From assembly GCA_964518505.1 (NCBI GenBank), contig CAZFGT010000008.1, positions 1 to 62,132 of the forward strand: a DNA stretch of 62,132 nt. The letters are read 5' to 3'. This document shows, in pieces, positions 34,055-43,529 of this stretch. Position 1 is the first letter of the stretch. The number at the start of each line of letters is the position of its first letter. The notes below the pieces were generated by a model, which saw only the letters and a program-made list of their open reading frames with translations, searched no databases and was not told the DNA's origin. Both the position numbers and the translations under genes were made by a program. This stretch comes from DASPUH01 sp964518505. Lineage in GTDB: Bacteria; Chloroflexota; Limnocylindria; Limnocylindrales; CSP1-4.

Positions 34055-35026
34055 CTAGGCCGGTCGGACGCCGGCGCGTGAGGCAGCCGGTGTCGGCGCC
34101 TCCACGGGCACGCTGGCCAGCAACTCGCGGACGATCGCGGTGGGATCCACGTCGCGAATGCTGGCCGCGGTGCGGATGATCAGCCGATGCGCAAGGGCGG
34201 ACTCGGCGAGGGCCTTGACGTCGTCGGGGATGACGTAGTCGCGCCCCTGGAAGGCGGCCCACGCCTGGCCCGCGCGGTACAGCGCCAGTGAGCCACGGGG
34301 CGAGGCGCCCAGGTAGACGTCGGGGTGGACGCGCGTGGCGTTCACCAGGCGCACGATGTAATCGCTGATCGCCGAGTCGACGTAGATCTCGCGGATGGCG
34401 GCCTGCATGGCGCGCAACTCCTCGAGCGACGCGACCTCCTGGATCTCACCCAGCGGGTGGCTCCGCTTCTGCTCGTCGAGGATGACGATCTCCTCGAGCG
34501 GCTGCGGATAGCCGAGCCGCAGGCGCAGCATGAAGCGGTCGAGCTGGGCCTCCGGCAGGGCGAACGTGCCCTCGTACTCGATGGGGTTCTGGGTGGCGAT
34601 GACGAGGAACGGCTCGGGCATGGGATAGGTCGTGCCGTCGATGGTGGCCTGCCGCTCCTCCATGCACTCGAGCAGCGACGACTGCGTCTTGGGGGTGGCC
34701 CGGTTGATCTCGTCGGCCAGGACGATCTGGGCCATGATGGGCCCGGGGCGGAACTCGAACTCCTGGGTCTTCTGGTTGTAGATGGAGAGGCCCGTGACAT
34801 CCGACGGCAGCAGGTCGGGCGTGAACTGGATGCGCCGGAAACTGCAGCCCAGGCTGCGCGCAAGCGACTTGGCCAGTACGGTCTTGCCGGTGCCGGGGAC
34901 GTCCTCGATCAACAGGTGGCCCTGGCAGAGCAGCGCGACGAGCGCCAGGCGCACCTCGTGATGCTTGCCCACGATGACGCGTTCGACGTTGGCGACGACC
35001 TTGTCGACCGACTCCCGGATGGCCAC
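34055..35026 (-). CDS. MoxR-family AAA+ ATPase
   Basis: This 323-residue chaperone-like ATPase has Walker A EDVPGTGKT, Walker B VLADEINRATPKTQ, sensor 1 ATQNPIEYEGT and the sensor 2 region SPRGSLALYRAGQAWA. MoxR proteins remodel or activate VWA/DUF58 partners, which follow at once. I choose the GTG at 35026 because AGGAGG lies 8 nt before it. An ATG at 35104 would overlap the divergent glycosidase gene and lies upstream of a plausible -10. It is the first gene of a three-gene operon. Confidence 0.92.
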   Translation of the reverse strand: MAIRESVDKVVANVERVIVGKHHEVRLALVALLCQGHLLIEDVPGTGKTVLAKSLARSLGCSFRRIQFTPDLLPSDVTGLSIYNQKTQEFEFRPGPIMAQIVLADEINRATPKTQSSLLECMEERQATIDGTTYPMPEPFLVIATQNPIEYEGTFALPEAQLDRFMLRLRLGYPQPLEEIVILDEQKRSHPLGEIQEVASLEELRAMQAAIREIYVDSAISDYIVRLVNATRVHPDVYLGASPRGSLALYRAGQAWAAFQGRDYVIPDDVKALAESALAHRLIIRTAASIRDVDPTAIVRELLASVPVEAPTPAASRAGVRPA

Positions 35027-35061
35027 GGGCGACCCCTCCTCGATGGGCTGGGCCGCTGAAG

Positions 35062-37854
35062 ATGGCGCCCCACGGCCCGGATCCGTTGCCGGATAGTACG
35101 TCACGAGAGGCGCGCCGGTTCCCGGCGACCCCGGACCCCGAGCGGCGGCGCCTGGCGGAGGTCGCCCAGGGCCGCCGTGCGTGGTACGGCTGGGGGCCCT
35201 ATCTGAGCAACCGCCAGTGGGGCACGGTCCGCGAGGACTATTCGGCCGACGGCGACGCCTGGCGGAGCTTCCCCTACGACCAGGCCGCGTCGCGGGCCTA
35301 TCGCTGGGGCGAGGACGGCCTGCTCGGCCTGAGCGATGACGTGGGCGACCTGTGCTTCGCGCCGGCCCTGTGGAACGGTCGGGATGCCACGATCAAGCGC
35401 CGCCTGTTCGGCCTGAGCAACCCCGAGGGCAACCACGGCGAGGACGTCAAGGAGCTGTACTACTACCTCGACGGGACACCCACCTCGAGCTACCTCAAGG
35501 CGCTCTACCGTTACCCGCAGGCGGCCTTCCCCTACGACCAGCTGCGGCAGGCCAATGCGGCGCGCTCGCGGCAGGAACCGGAGTTCGAGCTGCTCGACAC
35601 GGGCCTCCTCGACGACGGGCGCTTCTTCGACCTGACCGTCGAATATGCCAAGGCCGGGCCGGAGGACATCGTGGCCCGCTTCACGGTGACCAATCACGGG
35701 CCGGAGGCGGCCCTCATCCACCTGCTCCCCACGCTATGGTTCCGCAACACGTGGAGCTGGGGCCTGGATCCGCGGCGTCCGGCCATCAGCCTCGAGCGGG
35801 GGGCGGGGGCCATGGCCCTGCAGGCCGAGCATCACCGGCTGGGCCGCTACTGGCTGGTGGGCCCGCCCGCCGACGCGGTGCTCATGACTCACAACGAGTC
35901 GGACGCGGCGACCCTGTGGGGCGCCGGCGGCAGGGCGGCCCGGACACGTGACCGGCTGGACGCGGCCGTCCTCGCCGGGAACCCCTCGCTGGCCGATGCC
36001 GCCGAGCCCGGGACCATGGCCGCGTTGCAGTACCGCTGGGAGTTGGCCCCGGGGGAAGCGCGGGCGATCACCCTCCGCCTGGCCCGGGGCGAGCTCCCGC
36101 CGGACCTGCGCGCGGCGGGCCGGACCGTGGCGCGCCGGGCAGCCGAGGCGGACCGCTTCTACGCCACGGTCGGCGCGCCCGACACCCCGCCCGAGGCACG
36201 TCGCGTCATGCGCCAGGCCTTCGCCGGTCTGACGTGGTCCCGCCAGTCCTACCACTACGGCGTGGCCCGCTGGCTGGAGGGCGACCCGGTCGGGCCCCCG
36301 CCGCCCGCCGAGCGACTCGGCGGCCGCAACCACGAGTGGCGGCACTTCGAGTCGAGCGAGGTGCTGGCCATGCCCGACACGTGGGAATACCCCTGGTTCG
36401 CGTCGTGGGACAGCGCCTTCCACGCCGTCGCGTGGGCCCTCATCGATCCCGCCTTCGCCAAGGACCAGCTGCTGCTCCTGACCCGCGAGTGGTACATGCA
36501 CCCCAACGGCCAGCTGCCGGCCTACGAATGGGACTTCGGGGCGGTCGACCCACCAGTGCAGGCCTGGGCCGCCCTTCGCGTGTACCAGATCGAGCGCCGC
36601 ACGACGGGCCACGCCGACCACCTGTTCCTGGAGCGCATCTTCCACAAGCTGCTGCTCGACTTCACCTGGTGGGTCAACCGCAAGGACCGCGACGGCCGCA
36701 ACGTCTTCGGCGGCGGCTTCCTGGGCCTCGACAACATCGGCGTCTTCGACCGCGACGCGGGCCTGCCTGACGGCAGCTGGCTGGCCCAGTCCGACGGCAC
36801 CGCCTGGATGGGCATGTTCTGCCTCTCGATGCTGGCCATCGCCTGCGAGCTGGCCGGCCGCGACCAGGCCTACGAGGACCTGGCCACCAAGTTCTTCGAG
36901 CACTTCCTCTACGTGGGGGCGGCCCTCAACGACCTGGGCGGGCAGGGCGTGGCCATGTGGGACGAGGACGATGAGTTCTTCTACGACGTCCTGCAGATGC
37001 CCGACGGCAGCGCCACGCCCCTCAAGGTGCGTTCGCTGGTGGGCCTCATCCCGCTCCTCGCCGTGGGCACCCTGGAGGCCCACCAGCTGGAGCACCTGCC
37101 CGACTTCCGCCGGCGCATGCAGTGGTTCCTGCGCCACCGCCCCGACCTGGCCGCCCTGGTCGCCAGCTGGGACGAGCCAGGCGTCGGGGAACGGCGCTTG
37201 CTGTCGCTCGTCCATGGCCATCGCATGAAGCGCCTGCTCAGCCGCATGCTGGATCCGCAGGAGTTCCTCAGCGACCACGGCATCCGCTCGCTCAGCCGCT
37301 GGCACCAGGACCACCCCTACCAGGTGACGCTCGGGGGGCGGGAACTGGAGGTCCATTACGAGCCCGGGGCGTCGCAGTCCGACCTCTTCGGCGGCAACTC
37401 CAACTGGCGCGGGCCGGTGTGGTTCCCCCTGAACTACCTCCTCATCGAGGCCCTCCAGCGCCTGCACCACTACTACGGGGATGACTTCCAGGTCGAGTTC
37501 CCCACGGGGTCGGGCGAGTACGGCACGCTGGGAGACGTGGCCGACGCCCTGTCGCGGCGCCTCATCGGGCTCTTCCTGCCCGGCCCGGGCGGCGAGCGAC
37601 CGGCCCATGGCGGCGAGCAGCGCTACGCGGCCGACCCGGCCTGGCGCGATCTCATCCTCTTCTATGAGTATTTCGACGGCGACACGGGTGCCGGGCTGGG
37701 GGCCAGCCATCAGACCGGCTGGACCGCCCTGGTGGCCAAGCTGATCGAGCAGACCGGCCGCCAGGTGGCGGGTGCCCCGCGCTCAGCCGCCGGAGCCATC
37801 GGCTCGGACCCCGAGGCGCGTCCCCCCCGAAGGCGACGCGCCCACCACACCTAG
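35062..37854 (+). CDS. MGH1-like glycoside hydrolase (GH63-related glucosidase)
   Basis: This cytoplasmic enzyme of 930 residues has no signal peptide. The start region has WGPYLSNRQWGTVREDYS, then a beta-rich domain (LFGLSNPEGNHGEDVKELYYYLDG) and an (alpha/alpha)6 barrel beginning near residue 380 with WSRQSYHYGV, WEYPWFASWDSAFHAVAW and EWDFGAVDPP. These match bacterial MGH1-like/GH63-related proteins, probably acting on alpha-glucosides such as glucosylglycerate or mannosylglycerate. The later NSNWRGPVWFPLNYL stretch is also typical. The ATG at 35062 is used, but its first 25 residues look non-conserved and a TTG at 35086 is possible. No transporter or synthase is adjacent. Confidence 0.85.
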   Translation: MAPHGPDPLPDSTSREARRFPATPDPERRRLAEVAQGRRAWYGWGPYLSNRQWGTVREDYSADGDAWRSFPYDQAASRAYRWGEDGLLGLSDDVGDLCFAPALWNGRDATIKRRLFGLSNPEGNHGEDVKELYYYLDGTPTSSYLKALYRYPQAAFPYDQLRQANAARSRQEPEFELLDTGLLDDGRFFDLTVEYAKAGPEDIVARFTVTNHGPEAALIHLLPTLWFRNTWSWGLDPRRPAISLERGAGAMALQAEHHRLGRYWLVGPPADAVLMTHNESDAATLWGAGGRAARTRDRLDAAVLAGNPSLADAAEPGTMAALQYRWELAPGEARAITLRLARGELPPDLRAAGRTVARRAAEADRFYATVGAPDTPPEARRVMRQAFAGLTWSRQSYHYGVARWLEGDPVGPPPPAERLGGRNHEWRHFESSEVLAMPDTWEYPWFASWDSAFHAVAWALIDPAFAKDQLLLLTREWYMHPNGQLPAYEWDFGAVDPPVQAWAALRVYQIERRTTGHADHLFLERIFHKLLLDFTWWVNRKDRDGRNVFGGGFLGLDNIGVFDRDAGLPDGSWLAQSDGTAWMGMFCLSMLAIACELAGRDQAYEDLATKFFEHFLYVGAALNDLGGQGVAMWDEDDEFFYDVLQMPDGSATPLKVRSLVGLIPLLAVGTLEAHQLEHLPDFRRRMQWFLRHRPDLAALVASWDEPGVGERRLLSLVHGHRMKRLLSRMLDPQEFLSDHGIRSLSRWHQDHPYQVTLGGRELEVHYEPGASQSDLFGGNSNWRGPVWFPLNYLLIEALQRLHHYYGDDFQVEFPTGSGEYGTLGDVADALSRRLIGLFLPGPGGERPAHGGEQRYAADPAWRDLILFYEYFDGDTGAGLGASHQTGWTALVAKLIEQTGRQVAGAPRSAAGAIGSDPEARPPRRRRAHHT
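35093..35098 (-). promoter_or_regulatory. candidate -10 element of the moxR operon
   Basis: TACTAT on the minus strand would start transcription near 35086, leaving a leader of about 60 nt before the GTG at 35026. It lies inside the 5' end of the divergent glycosidase gene. No clear -35 is seen. Confidence 0.3.
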
Positions 37855-39341
37855 GGCGCCAGCCGCAGCCAGTCACCCATGAGCTGACCGCCCAGCGGGG
37901 CGGCGACCTCGCCGCCGTGGCCGCCCTGCTCGATGATCACGGCGACCGCGATGCGTGGGGCGGCGGCGGGGGCGAAGCCGATGAACCAGGCGTGCGGCTC
38001 GCCGCTGCCGCCCAGCTGGGCGGTGCCCGTCTTGCCGGCCGTCTGGACACCCGGGATGGCCGCGCTGCCGGCGAACGGCCGGCCCCAGGCGCTCTCGACC
38101 GCGCCCGTCATCGCCGCGCGCAGGACCGCATCCTGGGCGCCGGAGAGGACCTGCTGCCAGACCTGCGGCTCGGTGTGCTGCACGACCGTGCCGTCGGGCG
38201 AGCGCACCGTATCGACGAGGGTCGGACGCATGAGCGTGCCGCCATCGGCGATCGTCGCCGCCACCAGCGCCATCTGCAGCGGGGTGACCGCGGTCGTGCC
38301 CTGGCCGTATGCCGCGTTGGCCAGCTCCACGTCGTCCACGAAGCCGTCAAGCGGACCGCCACCCGACGTCACCTGACTGACCGCGGTCGGCAGGTCGAAC
38401 GGGATGGCCGCCTCGAAGCCCAGGCGCCGGGCCCAGTCGCGCAGGGCGCCCGCCCCGGTCGCCAGGCCCACGTGAGCGAAGTAGATGTTGCACGAGACCT
38501 CGGTCGCCTGGACGAAGTCGAGGGCCGTGTCGCCGGTGAAGTCGTGGTGGCCGTCGACGACCTTGAAACCGTCGACCACGAAGCCGGACCGTTCCTCGCC
38601 GGGCTGGTCCGGGTAGGTCGTGGCGCCGGTGATGGCCCCCGAGCCGATGCCCGCTATCGCGGTGACCATCTTGAACACGGACCCCGGCGTGTACAGGCCC
38701 TGGGTGGCCCGATCAAGAAGGGGGGAGGCGTTGCCGGGGGCGGACAGGCCCGCCATGTACGCCGGGCCGGTGCCCGGCGCGACGACTCGATCGGGATCGA
38801 ATGACGGCGTGCTGGCCAGGGCGAGCACGCGCCCGGTCGTCGGGTCCAGGGCCACGATGGCGCCCTTCTGCTTGCCCAGCAGCTTCACCGCGTCGGCCTG
38901 CAGGCGCATGTCAAGCGAGGTGACGACATCGAGCGGGCTCGCCGTCGAGGCCCCGAACTTGCGCAGCAGCTCATCCACCGGCGAGGTGCCGGCCAGGCCC
39001 GAGAGGTCCGCGTCGTACGTGTGCTCCAGCCCCGAGGAGCCCAGGGTCGGGCTCCAGTAGCCCACGGCGGGTTCCGCGGCCGGTTGGGGGTAGCGACGCA
39101 CGCGCACGCCCCCGACGGTCACGTCCTGGGCCAGCACCGTGCCACGCGCGTCCAGGATGCGGCCGCGCGGGCCGTCGCGCAGGGCCGCCACGAGGGGGTT
39201 GCCCGGGTCGTTGGTGAGAGCCTGGGCCTGGAGGCCCTGCCAGTACCCCAGGCCGAGCGCCACGGCGGCGTAGCACAGCAGGACGGCCACGGCCAGCCGG
39301 GCGAGGCCGTGTCGCACCGGCGGGGCGGAGCCGCGGTTCAT
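37851..39341 (-). CDS. penicillin-binding protein 2-type transpeptidase (PbpA-like)
   Basis: This class B penicillin-binding protein has 496 residues and cross-links peptidoglycan. A signal anchor (about 14-36) leads into a dimerisation-type region (DGPRGRILDARGTVLAQD), then the transpeptidase domain: SVFK with Ser221, SCN with Ser283 and KTG starting at Lys437. It is short for its class, with few insertions, like the actinobacterial PbpA. Its ATG overlaps the rodA stop by 4 bp, in the FhaA-FhaB-RodA-PBP order. It would work with the neighbouring RodA glycosyltransferase. Confidence 0.93.
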   Translation of the reverse strand: MNRGSAPPVRHGLARLAVAVLLCYAAVALGLGYWQGLQAQALTNDPGNPLVAALRDGPRGRILDARGTVLAQDVTVGGVRVRRYPQPAAEPAVGYWSPTLGSSGLEHTYDADLSGLAGTSPVDELLRKFGASTASPLDVVTSLDMRLQADAVKLLGKQKGAIVALDPTTGRVLALASTPSFDPDRVVAPGTGPAYMAGLSAPGNASPLLDRATQGLYTPGSVFKMVTAIAGIGSGAITGATTYPDQPGEERSGFVVDGFKVVDGHHDFTGDTALDFVQATEVSCNIYFAHVGLATGAGALRDWARRLGFEAAIPFDLPTAVSQVTSGGGPLDGFVDDVELANAAYGQGTTAVTPLQMALVAATIADGGTLMRPTLVDTVRSPDGTVVQHTEPQVWQQVLSGAQDAVLRAAMTGAVESAWGRPFAGSAAIPGVQTAGKTGTAQLGGSGEPHAWFIGFAPAAAPRIAVAVIIEQGGHGGEVAAPLGGQLMGDWLRLAP

Positions 39342-40768
39342 CGGACGGCCCGCTCGAAGCGACCGGCCACCCCGCGGCCCCGCGCACGCAGCCGTTCGCC
39401 CCGCGTGAGAGCCTGCGGCGGGGCGGGCGCTTCGACCCCGGCGTCGCTGAGGGCCATCAGGAGTCCCACGCAGATGCCGCTGCCGAGGAGGGACGACCCG
39501 CCGTAGGCCACGAACGGCAGGGTCACGCCGGTGAGCGGCACCAGCTTCAGGTCACCGGCCATGATGAGGGCCGCCTGGAGGACGAGGACGAGCGTCAGGC
39601 CAGCTGCCAGGAGGGCCCGGAAGTCATCCGCGCCGCGCGCGGCGATGCGCAGGCCGCGCTCGGCGATGACGAGGTACAGCCCGATGAGGGCGATGGCGCC
39701 GGCTGCTCCCAACTCCTCGGCCACACCGGCGAACACGTAGTCGGTGGCGAGGGCCGGCACGGCCAGCGTGCCGTCCGGCGACGGCAGGCCCGCCCCCAGG
39801 CCCGTGCCCAGCAGGCCGCCCCTCCCGAAGGCGTACAGCCCGCGCACGATCTGGAAGCCGCTGCCGAGGGCCTGGGCGAACGGGTCGAGCCAGATCGCCA
39901 CGCGCACCTGCACGGTCGGCTCCACGGCATACAGGAAGACCGAACCGACCGCCGCGAGGAGCAGGCCGAGGGCCACGAACGAGGTCCGCTGGGTGGCCAC
40001 GTACAGCAGGCCCAGGAAGACGGCGAAGAACAGCAGCGCGGCCCCAAGGTCGCGCTGCACGACGACCACCGCCAGGGCGATGCCCCACATGGCCAGCATC
40101 GGCAGGAGGTACGCCAGGGGCGGCAGGTCGAGCGGGCCGACCCGCAGGCTGGTCGCCGCCAGGAGGGCGCGGTTCTCCGCCAGGTAGCCCGCCAGGAAGA
40201 CCACCAGGATGATCTTGAGCAGCTCCGAGGGCTGGCCGGCGAGGGGCCCGACCCGCAGCGTCAGGCGTACGCCGTTGACCTCGTCGCCGAACAGGAAGAC
40301 CAGCACGAGCAACGTCACCCCGGCCGCCGCCCAGCTGTACTTGTAGTTGCGCAGCCACGTGTCGTTGCGCACCAGGATGGCCAGCCCGCCGATCGTCGAC
40401 AGGCTGAGCACCAGCCACACCAGCTGCAGGGGCGCCAGCGTCAGGATGCCGGCCGGTCCGGCGTCCTGGGTCACCAGCGAGGGCGGCAGGCGGGCCATGA
40501 AGAGGAGCGAGATGCCGCCCAGCAGGACGACCGCGGGGAACAGCACCTGGTCGGTCCGCCGGCCGGTGACGACGAAGAGGACGTGGATGACCGCGGCCGC
40601 CACGAGGTAGATCACCAGCAGGTGCGGATCGCCCGCGCTGAGGCGACCGGCCTGTGTCGTCGCCAGGCTGACCCAGCCGGTCAGGAGCGCGGCGGCGGCG
40701 AGCGCCAGCAGCGTCGTCTCGCGGCCGCGGGGCCGCGGATGGATGCCGGCCAGGGACGGCCTGATCAC
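39338..40768 (-). CDS. RodA/FtsW-type SEDS peptidoglycan glycosyltransferase
   Basis: This polytopic protein has 476 residues and about ten membrane helices. Signature parts include GVRLTLRVGPLAGQPSELLKIILVVFLAGYLA, the QRDLGAALLFFAVFLGLLYVA helix with the conserved Asp, and the C-terminal GVTLPFVAYGGSSLLGSGICVGLL. SEDS proteins polymerise lipid II and pair with a class B PBP, which is encoded directly after it. The GTG at 40768 overlaps the FHA gene stop. A basic 30-residue tail follows the last helix. Confidence 0.93.
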   Translation of the reverse strand: MIRPSLAGIHPRPRGRETTLLALAAAALLTGWVSLATTQAGRLSAGDPHLLVIYLVAAAVIHVLFVVTGRRTDQVLFPAVVLLGGISLLFMARLPPSLVTQDAGPAGILTLAPLQLVWLVLSLSTIGGLAILVRNDTWLRNYKYSWAAAGVTLLVLVFLFGDEVNGVRLTLRVGPLAGQPSELLKIILVVFLAGYLAENRALLAATSLRVGPLDLPPLAYLLPMLAMWGIALAVVVVQRDLGAALLFFAVFLGLLYVATQRTSFVALGLLLAAVGSVFLYAVEPTVQVRVAIWLDPFAQALGSGFQIVRGLYAFGRGGLLGTGLGAGLPSPDGTLAVPALATDYVFAGVAEELGAAGAIALIGLYLVIAERGLRIAARGADDFRALLAAGLTLVLVLQAALIMAGDLKLVPLTGVTLPFVAYGGSSLLGSGICVGLLMALSDAGVEAPAPPQALTRGERLRARGRGVAGRFERAVR

Positions 40769-41202
40769 GCGCTGGCCGGTTCGAGGCGGAAGCGCGTCTC
40801 CCCGACCGCGATCTCATCGCCGAAGCCCACCGCCACGGCGCCCTCGACCGGCCGGCCGTTGAGGCGCGTGCCGTTGGTGCTGCCGAGGTCCTCCAGGTAC
40901 CAGACCCGGCCGCGGAAGGTGAGGCGTGCGTGATGCGTGGAGGCGAACTGGTCGTCCACCACGATGACGTTGTCGGCATCCCGCCCGAGGGTCGTGATCG
41001 TCTCCAGGGGCATGGTCGCCCCGACGGCCGGAACCCCGGGCGGCGCGGCCATCACGACCAGCATCCCGGGCGCTCGGGTCGTCCGGGCCGTCGTGGCGCG
41101 CAGGTCGCGCAGCAGGCCGCGCGCGAGGACCGCCAGGAAGAGGTACAGGAGCCCCAGGAACGCGAGCCGCAGGATCCACACCAGGATCTCGAATGCAGAC
41201 AC
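40765..41202 (-). CDS. FhaB-like membrane FHA-domain protein
   Basis: This 145-residue protein has one N-terminal transmembrane helix (about 6-25) and a C-terminal FHA domain (about 65-140) with LGRDADN, STHHARL and LGSTNGTRLNG. FHA domains bind phosphothreonine. In mycobacteria FhaB (FipA) joins the division machinery and lies upstream of pstP, rodA and pbpA. Here the same order occurs without the phosphatase. The GTG at 41202 is the best start, 5 bp after the FhaA-like stop; the longer frame overlaps that gene. Confidence 0.9.
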   Translation of the reverse strand: MSAFEILVWILRLAFLGLLYLFLAVLARGLLRDLRATTARTTRAPGMLVVMAAPPGVPAVGATMPLETITTLGRDADNVIVVDDQFASTHHARLTFRGRVWYLEDLGSTNGTRLNGRPVEGAVAVGFGDEIAVGETRFRLEPASA

Positions 41203-41207
41203 CCCGG

Positions 41208-41957
41208 TCAGTGGCCCGGGCCGACCGTCAGGCGGGTCGCGCCCAGGCGCAGCTCGTCGCCGATGCCCAGCGCCGCCTCCGTCACCGGGTGGCCGTTGAG
41301 GAACGACCCGTTGCTGCTGCCCAGGTCCTGGAACACCCACGTCCCGTGACGCGGCGCCAGGCGCCCGTGGACCCGCGACACGATGCCATCGTCGAGCACG
41401 ATGTCGTTATCGGCCGCCCGCCCCAGGCGGACGACGCCCGTGAGCAGCAACGCGCGCGGTTCGCGGCCCGGCTCATGGATGACCAGCGTCACCGGCGTGG
41501 CCGCCGTGGCGGGATCCTCCACGACGGGCATGACCGCGGTGCGCCCGTCCAGGGACGGCGGGCCGGCCGGGCCCGGGGTGGCGGCGACCGCCTCGAAGGC
41601 GGCCTCGACGGCCACCTGGCCGCGGGTCAGATGGCCATCCTCCCGCAGGACGACGACCGGCCGTTCCACCAGGGCGTAGCCACGGGCGCGCGCGCGGCGG
41701 GTCACCCCGGCGGCCAGGTCGGCCTCCAGCGCGTCGCGGTAGCCCGCGAAGGCCGCCATGTCGGGCGCCGACAAGCGCACCGTGTAGCGGTTGGGGACGT
41801 ACGTGCGATCCGCGCTGAGGCGTCGCTCGGTGTCCATCGCGCGGTCGATGCGTCGCTCCAGCTGGACCGGCTGCAGCGGCACCCGGAACAGGCGAGCCGC
41901 GGGCCGCTCGAGCAGGCGCTCGAAGAAGCCCTCGAGGGCCATCAGAGGACGGGCCAT
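41208..41957 (-). CDS. FhaA-like protein: DUF3662 domain plus FHA domain
   Basis: This cytoplasmic protein of 249 residues has an N-terminal DUF3662 domain (about 5-115, FFERLLERPAARLFRVPLQP) and a C-terminal FHA domain (about 165-245) with LGRAADND, SRVHGRL and LGSSNGSFLNG. In Mycobacterium, FhaA binds phosphorylated MviN and regulates peptidoglycan synthesis. It heads the four-gene wall-synthesis operon. No Ser/Thr kinase gene is adjacent, although FHA proteins of this type usually need one. An ATG five codons in is an alternative start. Confidence 0.9.
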   Translation of the reverse strand: MARPLMALEGFFERLLERPAARLFRVPLQPVQLERRIDRAMDTERRLSADRTYVPNRYTVRLSAPDMAAFAGYRDALEADLAAGVTRRARARGYALVERPVVVLREDGHLTRGQVAVEAAFEAVAATPGPAGPPSLDGRTAVMPVVEDPATAATPVTLVIHEPGREPRALLLTGVVRLGRAADNDIVLDDGIVSRVHGRLAPRHGTWVFQDLGSSNGSFLNGHPVTEAALGIGDELRLGATRLTVGPGH

Positions 41958-42041
41958 GGGGCCGCCAAGGGTAACAGAGGCTCCGGGACCATCACCGCCG
42001 CGCGCCAGTACCCCTGCAGGGGAGCCTGTTGCGGCCGTGCC

Positions 42042-42047
42042 TATACT
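42042..42047 (+). promoter_or_regulatory. candidate -10 element ahead of the zinc-ribbon gene
   Basis: TATACT lies 57 bp before the ATG at 42105, in the 147-bp gap between divergent genes. No clear -35 hexamer is seen upstream. Confidence 0.35.
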
Positions 42048-42104
42048 CTGGGCTCCCGTGGCGAGCCCTCGCCGCGGCGTCTATCTGCGCACCGCCTGGG
42101 GATC

Positions 42105-43477
42105 ATGTCCGAGCTCCTGACCGAATCCTTCTGCGAACGTTGCGGCACCCGCTATACCTTCGAGTCGGGCGAGCCCGAGACCCGCCGGCCGAGCATCAAG
42201 AAGGCCCGGGTGCTCGCGCGCGGCCTCAAGCACTTCGTCCTCTCGGACGACTCGCTGGAGACGGCCCTTGCGGAGGGCGAGCGCGATGAGGATCGCGAGC
42301 GGGCCGCGCTCCAGCTGGAAGCCTTCCACCAGACGTTCAACTTCTGCATGGACTGCCGGCAGTACACGTGCCGCGATTGCTGGAACGACGCCGAAGGCCG
42401 CTGCCTGAGCTGCGCGCCGGCGCCGGGCCGCATCGAGTCGACCATGAGCATGCCGGTGCTGGCCCAGACCGCCACCGTCAGCCGCCTGGATGCCCTGCTG
42501 GGACCAGGTCCGATCGCGCCGCCGGCCATCGAGGCGTGGCCGATGGAGACCGCCTTCGCGCTGCCTGCCGGGGATGCCGTGGAGGCGCCGGCCGAGCTCG
42601 ACGAGGCCGCCCCGCTGGCGGCCTTCGCCACGGATGAAGCCGCGGCTCCCGAGGCGGGGCTCTCGGCCGAGCCTGCGGACACCACGGACGAGGGGGCCAT
42701 CGCCACGCCCGCTGTCGCGGCCCCGTCCGAGGAGGCTCCGGAAGCCACCGCCTCGCCCGTCCCCGAGTGGCTGGCGGTCGAGCCCGAGGCGCCCGTGCGA
42801 GCCCCCTCGCTCGAGGAGTACCTGCTGGCGGCATCCGCGGCCCAGGCGGCGCAGGCCCAGGGGCAGACCGCTGAGGCTCCAGAGGCTGCCGCAGCGCNNN
42901 NNNNNNNNNNNNNNNNNNNNNNNNNNNNNNNNNNNNNNNNNNNNNNNNNNNNNNNNNNNNNNNNNNNNNNNNNNNNNNNNNNNNNNNNNNNNNNNNNCTG
43001 GCCACCGAGCCCGTCGCGATGGCCGCCGAGCCCGTCGCGGAAGCGGCCGCGCCTGTCGAGGAACCCGCGCCCGAGCCGGTCGCAGCGGAAGCGTCCGTCC
43101 AGCCGACCGAGCCCGAACCTGAAGCTGCGTCCGCGCCCGCTACACCGCCTGCGCCCGCTGCACCGCCTGCGCCGATCTTCCCGCCGCCTGCCGGCGGCGA
43201 TGCCCATCGGTCGACGACCAGGCTGCCGGGGTGGGACATGGTCGCCCCGGACGTGGCCGGCCCGCAGCCGCCTCCCCTGCCCCATCTCACGGCCTCGGCG
43301 GACGTCCGGCCGGCCCCCTGGTTCACCGCACGAACGAACGCCAGCATCTGGGAGGCGTCGAGCGCTGACGTCGTGAACCAGCCCGGGTCCGGCGTGCAGT
43401 CGTGCGTAAGCTGTGGCCTGCCGCTCTCAGCCGCGGCCCACTTCTGCCGCCGCTGCGGGGCGCGCCAGGCGGCCTGA
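42105..43477 (+). CDS. zinc-ribbon protein with long Pro/Ala/Glu-rich linker, interrupted by a scaffold gap
   Basis: The N-terminal part (about 264 residues) has a CERCG knuckle, a charged region, then a second cluster CMDCRQYTCRDCW with CLSC. An Ala/Glu/Pro-rich linker follows. After the gap the same composition continues (AAEPVAEAAAPVEEPAPEPVAAE) and ends with a C-terminal zinc ribbon, CVSCGLPLSAAAHFCRRCG. The two sides are in different frames if the 100 N are counted literally; since 100 N is a nominal gap size, this need not be a frameshift. I treat it as one gene, which is inference from composition and from no stop before the gap. The function is unknown. It is divergent from the FHA-wall operon. 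Confidence 0.65.
42898..42997. other. assembly gap of 100 N
   Basis: Exactly 100 N, the conventional placeholder for an unknown gap length. It sits in the low-complexity Ala/Pro/Glu-coding part of the zinc-ribbon gene, where short repeats would break assembly. Confidence 0.98.
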
Positions 43478-43529
43478 GCGCCCCAGTCCGCGGTCGGCTG
43501 GTGCCCACCCACCGATGGACCGAGGGCCG

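Noticed and set aside
35027..35104. N-terminal extension of the MoxR protein from an ATG at 35104
   Set aside because: It would overlap the divergent glycosidase gene and lie before a plausible -10; AGGAGG before the GTG at 35026 supports the shorter form.
42898..43122. Frameshift in the zinc-ribbon gene
   Set aside because: The frame change falls exactly at a nominal 100-N gap, so no frameshift can be claimed.
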